Of a DNA stretch of 45,885 nt, positions 42,517-45,885 are shown piece after piece (the first letter of the stretch is position 1; the number at the start of each line of letters is the position of its first letter). Source of the stretch: CALBZH01 sp964538515 (GTDB taxonomy: Bacteria; Desulfobacterota; Syntrophobacteria; Syntrophobacterales; Syntrophobacteraceae); contig CAZIEW010000043.1 of assembly GCA_964538515.1 (NCBI GenBank), positions 1 through 45,885 on the forward strand, written 5' to 3'. Under the pieces are notes generated by a model. That model was not told where the DNA came from. It saw only the letters and a list, made by a program, of their open reading frames with translations, and did no database searches. The position numbers and the translations under genes are program-made.

Positions 42517-43365
42517 TCACGGAAACCGCTTGAGGTGTGACGCCCGGAAGGTCCATTCGGGAGTCTCGATCTTCTTTCCGAACGGGAGGGGGTACCAGGG
42601 ACTCGATGGATCCTGGGGATTGCGCAGGATGTGGATGTCCTGGGCCGGCATGTAGCTCTGAGCCAGCACGAAGATCTTTTCGCCGCGCTCTTGGCTCTCG
42701 GCCATGTCCACCACGATCACGGCATGTCCTGGGAACCCGCCCTGGATCAGCACGTCGCCGATCTGCAGGGTGCTGGGGTCGGAAACCGGTTGCAGCTCCC
42801 TCGCGAGCGATGCGGTTCCGGCATAGGAGAACACGACATCGAGGTAGGCCCTCAGGCTGGAATGGGATCGGTCGGCTGATGCTGCTTTTCTCCAGGTGAC
42901 GTGAGCCCCTCTGATGCTCGGGCGATATCCTTCCATCCATCGGCTGAAGGGTGCGGATGCGCCGTTGGTGAAGGTGAACCGAATTCGGTCCAGCGCCTGT
43001 CGTGCGAACATGTACTCGGTTCGAAGTCGGATGACGGCGTCGGCGCACTGCTGCAGGTCGCGCGGGCCGACATCGATGTCGACCACCGCGAGGTGCGCCG
43101 CCTGATTGTCCTTCCTCCTCCCATCATGCAGCAGGACCGGAGCATCATCCGGTTTGAGCGGGAGGTTGCGGAGCCATTCCTGAAACGAGCCGCGATCGAC
43201 GATCACCCGCTCAAATCCCGGAGGCGGGGCGAAGCGTTTCTCCAGAGCCCGGGATGGATCGTAGGATGGAAGCCAGGCATAATCGGAGGCCATGCAGCGA
43301 GTTGCTGCCGCCAGGAGCTTTCCCGCGAGAGCAACCGTCAGGAGGAGCTGGCAAGGTCGTTTCAT
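42517..43365 (-). CDS. Exported DUF4846 protein
   Basis: A 282-residue protein with a signal peptide (1-27, hydrophobic LLLTVALAGKLLAAAT, cleaved near CMAS). The mature part matches the DUF4846 layout: LLHDGRRKDNQAAHLAVVDID, LQQCADAVIRLRTEYMFA, FSYAGTASLARELQPV, IGDVLIQGGFPGHAVIVVDMA and AQSYMPAQDIHILRNP. Cys/His positions (QQCADA, GHAVIVVD) suggest an NlpC/P60-like hydrolase fold, but this is inference and the activity is unknown. It is divergent from tag. I see no operon partner. Confidence 0.82.
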   Translation of the reverse strand: MKRPCQLLLTVALAGKLLAAATRCMASDYAWLPSYDPSRALEKRFAPPPGFERVIVDRGSFQEWLRNLPLKPDDAPVLLHDGRRKDNQAAHLAVVDIDVGPRDLQQCADAVIRLRTEYMFARQALDRIRFTFTNGASAPFSRWMEGYRPSIRGAHVTWRKAASADRSHSSLRAYLDVVFSYAGTASLARELQPVSDPSTLQIGDVLIQGGFPGHAVIVVDMAESQERGEKIFVLAQSYMPAQDIHILRNPQDPSSPWYPLPFGKKIETPEWTFRASHLKRFP

Positions 43366-43459
43366 TTCGACTGCCTCATTTGGATTGCCGTAGTCCGCCT
43401 CCCTCGGCTAATCTGGCGTTGCGGATACGAGTGTTTTCCTTATAGCAGAAAGCGGTGCC

Positions 43460-44056
43460 ATGAAGCGATGTGAATGGGCCAACAAGAGCGAGCTGGAGCT
43501 GTCCTACCACGACAGGGAATGGGGAGTCCCCGTCCACGACGACAGGACGCTTTTCGAGTTTCTGATCCTGGAAGGGGCGCAGGCGGGTCTCAGCTGGTCA
43601 ACGATCCTCAAGAAGCGCGACGGATATCGAAAAGCCTTTGACCAGTTTGACGCCCTGAAGATTTCCCGATACGGCGAGGAGGAGATCGCCAGACTCCTTG
43701 GTGACCCCGGGATCATCCGAAACAGGCTGAAGATCGGTGCGGCCGTCGCCAATGCCCGAGCGTTTCTGCAGGTGCGTGAGCAGTTCGGGAGCTTCGACCG
43801 CTATATTTGGCAATTTGTGGATCACTCGCCCATCCAGAACGCATGGGAAAAGCTTGGCGACGTTCCATCCAGCACCCAGGCATCCAAAGCCATGTCCGAC
43901 GATCTTCGCAGGCGCGGCTTCAAATTTGTGGGTACGACCATCTGCTACGCGTTCATGCAGGCCGTGGGCATGGTGAACGACCATGTCGTGGATTGTTTTC
44001 GGTACGAGGAATTGAAACAGCATTCTGACAACAGGAAAGGCTCCCATGAAGGATAG
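43460..44056 (+). CDS. tag: DNA-3-methyladenine glycosylase I
   Basis: Tag removes 3-methyladenine from alkylated DNA as the first step of base excision repair. The 198 residues align well with E. coli Tag along the length: MKRCEWANK (zinc Cys4), YHDREWGVP (zinc His17), EGAQAGLSWSTILKKRDGYRKAF, IIRNRLKIGAAVANARAFL, RRGFKFVGTTICYAFMQAVGMVNDHVVDC, which includes the C-terminal zinc His and Cys. It lacks the endonuclease III iron-sulfur cluster, as expected. The next gene overlaps it by 11 bases. With ogt it gives two alkylation-repair genes in the window, but they are 13 kb apart. Confidence 0.96.
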   Translation: MKRCEWANKSELELSYHDREWGVPVHDDRTLFEFLILEGAQAGLSWSTILKKRDGYRKAFDQFDALKISRYGEEEIARLLGDPGIIRNRLKIGAAVANARAFLQVREQFGSFDRYIWQFVDHSPIQNAWEKLGDVPSSTQASKAMSDDLRRRGFKFVGTTICYAFMQAVGMVNDHVVDCFRYEELKQHSDNRKGSHEG

Positions 44057-44597
44057 TGTGCCTAACGAATTGCGAAAGAGCTTGCGGCAGGGTCGTGTGG
44101 ATGTGATGGCTCCGTCCCCTGAGGGGTTTCAGGTTCAACCGGGGAGCCCTTCGAGTTCGAAGAGACGTTTAGGAATCGTTGCTCTCATGATTGTGCTGTG
44201 GCCCTGCGTGGCGTTGGCCGGGTCCCCGCACACGCCCCAGCCGGGGTCGGCCGAGCGAAAACAGATCTGCGACGGCATGCGCCAGTTCGTGCGGGCGGAA
44301 AGGGCTCCAAAGGCGGTTGTTTTCAAGATCGAGCAGCTCAAGGTCCTTGGAAGTTACTGCTTCTTCGAAGGGTTTGCGCTGTACGCGGACGGGAGTCGCG
44401 TGCCGGAGAGCATCCTGCCGGATGTGGTCTACAATACCTTTCTCAAGCGTGGAAAAGGGGGATGGCGTGTCATCCATGACCTGACACGCACGGATGTCCC
44501 CTCGGAAAGCGAGATCAGGGAGCTGCGGCGTGATTTTCCGTCCGAGATTCCCCGGGATCTGATACCGCCGTTCTGGCGAGATCTGCTGAAGCTGTGA
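44046..44597 (+). CDS. Putative exported protein of unknown function
   Basis: A 183-residue protein. The hydrophobic stretch at about 43-58 (IVALMIVLWPCVALAG) looks like a signal peptide core, so the real start may be later than the ATG at 44046, for example ATG 44106. The mature part is about 120 residues, with KAVVFKIEQLKVLGSYCFFEGFAL, YADGSRVPESILPDVVYNTFL, and GWRVIHDLTRTDVPS; it is probably an alpha/beta domain secreted to the periplasm. I do not recognise a family. It overlaps tag by 11 bases and precedes the GyrI-like gene by 10, so an operon is likely. Confidence 0.65.
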   Translation: MKDSVPNELRKSLRQGRVDVMAPSPEGFQVQPGSPSSSKRRLGIVALMIVLWPCVALAGSPHTPQPGSAERKQICDGMRQFVRAERAPKAVVFKIEQLKVLGSYCFFEGFALYADGSRVPESILPDVVYNTFLKRGKGGWRVIHDLTRTDVPSESEIRELRRDFPSEIPRDLIPPFWRDLLKL

Positions 44598-44607
44598 TTT
44601 CGAGGGG

Positions 44608-45225
44608 ATGGAATTGGAAAAGGTTGATCTGAAACAGGAGCTGAAGCACCTGTACCAGCCTCCGACGAATCGAGTGGAGCGGGTTGACGTCCCCGAAATG
44701 GCTTTCCTCATGATCGACGGCGCTGGCGACCCCAATGCCTCCCCGGAGTTTCCGGAGAGCGTCGAGGCGCTGTTCGGACTGTCGTACGCCTTGAAGTTCA
44801 TGGTCAAAAAGGGCCCATTGGCTGTCGACTACGGGGTCATGCCCTTGGAGGGGCTTTGGTGGGCCGATGACATGTCCGCGTTCAGTCTCGAAGACAAGTC
44901 GAGCTGGAAATGGACGTTGATGATCATGCAGCCGCGGTACGTGACGGCGGAGCGGGTCTGGGCGGCGTTCGAGGACGTGAAGCGGAAGAAGAATCCGGGG
45001 TGCCTCGATCGGGTCCGGTTCGAGCTTCTCAATGAAGGTCCCGTCGCCCAGACCATGCACATCGGCCCTTTCTCGGAAGAGGGGCCGACGATCGAGCGGG
45101 TGCACCGGTTCATCGAGGAGTGCGGCCGCAAGCCTCGAGGCAAGCACCACGAAATTTACCTCAGCGATATCAGGAAAGCGGATCCGAAGAATTGGAAGAC
45201 GGTCATCCGTCAGCCCATGGAGTGA
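44608..45225 (+). CDS. GyrI-like small-molecule binding domain protein
   Basis: A 205-residue soluble protein. It has the GyrI-like (SbmC/BmrR effector-domain) layout: a start with VDVPEMAFLMIDGAG (strand 1), LFGLSYALKFMV (helix), PLEGLWWADD, WKWTLMIMQP, and a second half with VAQTMHIGPFSEEGPTIERV and KHHEIYLSD, the conserved motif of the second repeat. Stand-alone GyrI-like proteins bind hydrophobic compounds or cyclise them; no HTH is present, so it is not a regulator itself. GAGGGG precedes the ATG. The 3' end overlaps the glycosyltransferase gene on the other strand by 23 bases. Confidence 0.85.
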   Translation: MELEKVDLKQELKHLYQPPTNRVERVDVPEMAFLMIDGAGDPNASPEFPESVEALFGLSYALKFMVKKGPLAVDYGVMPLEGLWWADDMSAFSLEDKSSWKWTLMIMQPRYVTAERVWAAFEDVKRKKNPGCLDRVRFELLNEGPVAQTMHIGPFSEEGPTIERVHRFIEECGRKPRGKHHEIYLSDIRKADPKNWKTVIRQPME

Positions 45226-45885
45226 TCGTGCTGGCTCCACTTTCCCCAAGAGTGTTTCCATATTGCTCCACCAGCCGGGCCGAGGTCTCGGCGCCGTTCA
45301 AGTCGATGGGGGCAGAGCCCGGTTCGGACGGGTCGGAAAGGGCCGCCATGATGGCGTCGCCGAGAGCCTCAGGGGCGAGGCTTTGGATCACCCGCACGAG
45401 GCCGAGTCCTTCCAGTTTGGCGGCGCGCATGGCCTGCTCGCGGTTTTGAGGGAAGGGATACACGAGGGCTCGCGTGTGTGCCGCAAGCAGATCCATGCAT
45501 GTGTTGTAGCCGGCCATGCTGATGGAGAGCGCGGCGCGCCGAAGCTCAGCCGCGAAATGCGGCGCGAAGGGGCGGAGGCTCGTGCGCCGATCCTGTGCGG
45601 CAAGCGCTTCGAGGTCGGATCGGTCCTTCTCTTCGATGAATGGACCGAGATACAAGCTCATGCGCAGGTCCGGGTCGGCAAGATGACGCATGGCCCGGAT
45701 GCAAGCCGAGAGCAGGTCCACACCCACTCGTCCTCCGCCCGCGCTCACCACGATGGCTCGCTCAAACGATGGAGCCTCAAGCTTGTCTTCCTGCACAACG
45801 ATCTCGCGAGCCACGTATCCGGTGTAATGGATCGGAGGTCGGATGGCCGCCACGCGCGAAAAGGTGTCCTGCAGGGAAAAAACAC
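45203..45885 (-). CDS. Glycosyltransferase, C-terminal part (5' end outside window)
   Basis: The frame is open to the window end, giving the last 226 residues. It resembles the C-terminal, nucleotide-sugar-binding half of GT28/MurG-type enzymes and the predicted glycosyltransferase COG4671 group: PIHYTGYVA near the domain junction, IVVSAGGGRVGVDLL (Gly-rich strand-loop), LYLGPFIEE, AALSISMAGYNTCMDLLAAHTRALVYPF (donor-binding loop) and REQAMRAAKLEGLGL. The family-level call is sound; acceptor and donor are unknown. The 3' end overlaps the GyrI-like gene, a convergent arrangement. Confidence 0.82.
   Translation of the reverse strand, partial: VFSLQDTFSRVAAIRPPIHYTGYVAREIVVQEDKLEAPSFERAIVVSAGGGRVGVDLLSACIRAMRHLADPDLRMSLYLGPFIEEKDRSDLEALAAQDRRTSLRPFAPHFAAELRRAALSISMAGYNTCMDLLAAHTRALVYPFPQNREQAMRAAKLEGLGLVRVIQSLAPEALGDAIMAALSDPSEPGSAPIDLNGAETSARLVEQYGNTLGESGASTITPWADG

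Noticed and set aside
1..45885. CRISPR arrays, insertion sequences, prophage or integrase genes
   Set aside because: None was seen: no regularly spaced repeats, no transposase motifs and no att-like direct repeats beside the tRNA gene.

Overview
The window is 45.9 kb of GC-rich bacterial chromosome, about 60-65% GC by eye. It has tightly packed genes, many 4-base stop/start overlaps and several convergent genes whose 3' ends overlap. The mix of gene content (late cobalamin pathway, bacterial inositol-1-phosphate synthase, trehalose operon, tandem Hsp20, GspG, MCP, EF-G family gene, SPL-like radical SAM protein) suggests a Desulfobacterota (former Deltaproteobacteria) organism, perhaps near Syntrophobacterales. 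That placement is an inference from gene content and style, not a measured one. I see no IS element, phage gene, integrase or CRISPR array.

Layout. 1-0.6 kb: 3' end of a chemotaxis receptor, then a strong imperfect palindrome. 0.9-9.9 kb (minus): a five-gene operon, DUF5752-like / treT / treZ / GH57-DUF3536 / treY, holding two routes to trehalose. The GH57 gene carries an internal patch of about 39% GC. 10.1-17.4 kb: a small secreted DUF5666-like protein, an M20 peptidase (minus), then hutU-hutI-hutH (plus), which takes histidine to formiminoglutamate, and convergent yfbR. 17.7-21.4 kb: a GAF-AAA+-Fis sigma-54 activator, a YkgJ-like cysteine-cluster protein, a DUF985 cupin and two tandem Hsp20 genes. 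21.6-27.6 kb (plus): an MBL-fold hydrolase and the coupled cobalamin genes cbiA-cbiP-cbiB-cobD; the adenosyltransferase cobO is separate at 40.5 kb. 27.6-30.6 kb (minus): a 93-residue His-tailed protein with inositol-1-phosphate synthase, then ogt and a second MBL hydrolase. 31.0-33.1 kb: an isolated EF-G-type GTPase. 33.2-37.4 kb (minus): gspG, tRNA-Met, an SPL-like radical SAM protein paired with a ParB-fold protein, and purC. 37.5-45.9 kb: a membrane protein, tilS, a ComEA-like protein, cobO, a Cys/Met-metabolism PLP enzyme, a DUF4846 protein, tag, a secreted hypothetical protein, a GyrI-like protein and the end of a glycosyltransferase gene.

How the genes work together. The minus-strand operon can make trehalose from glucan (GH57, TreY, TreZ) or from nucleotide sugar plus glucose (TreT), which suits stress protection. 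The hut genes stop at formiminoglutamate because no HutG, HutF or FtcD lies in the window. CbiA, CbiP, CbiB, CobD and CobO cover corrin-ring amidation, adenosylation and aminopropanol attachment. The least explained units are the SPL-like/ParB-like pair, the inositol synthase with its His-tailed neighbour, the DUF5752 protein in front of TreT, and the AT-rich block inside the GH57 gene.
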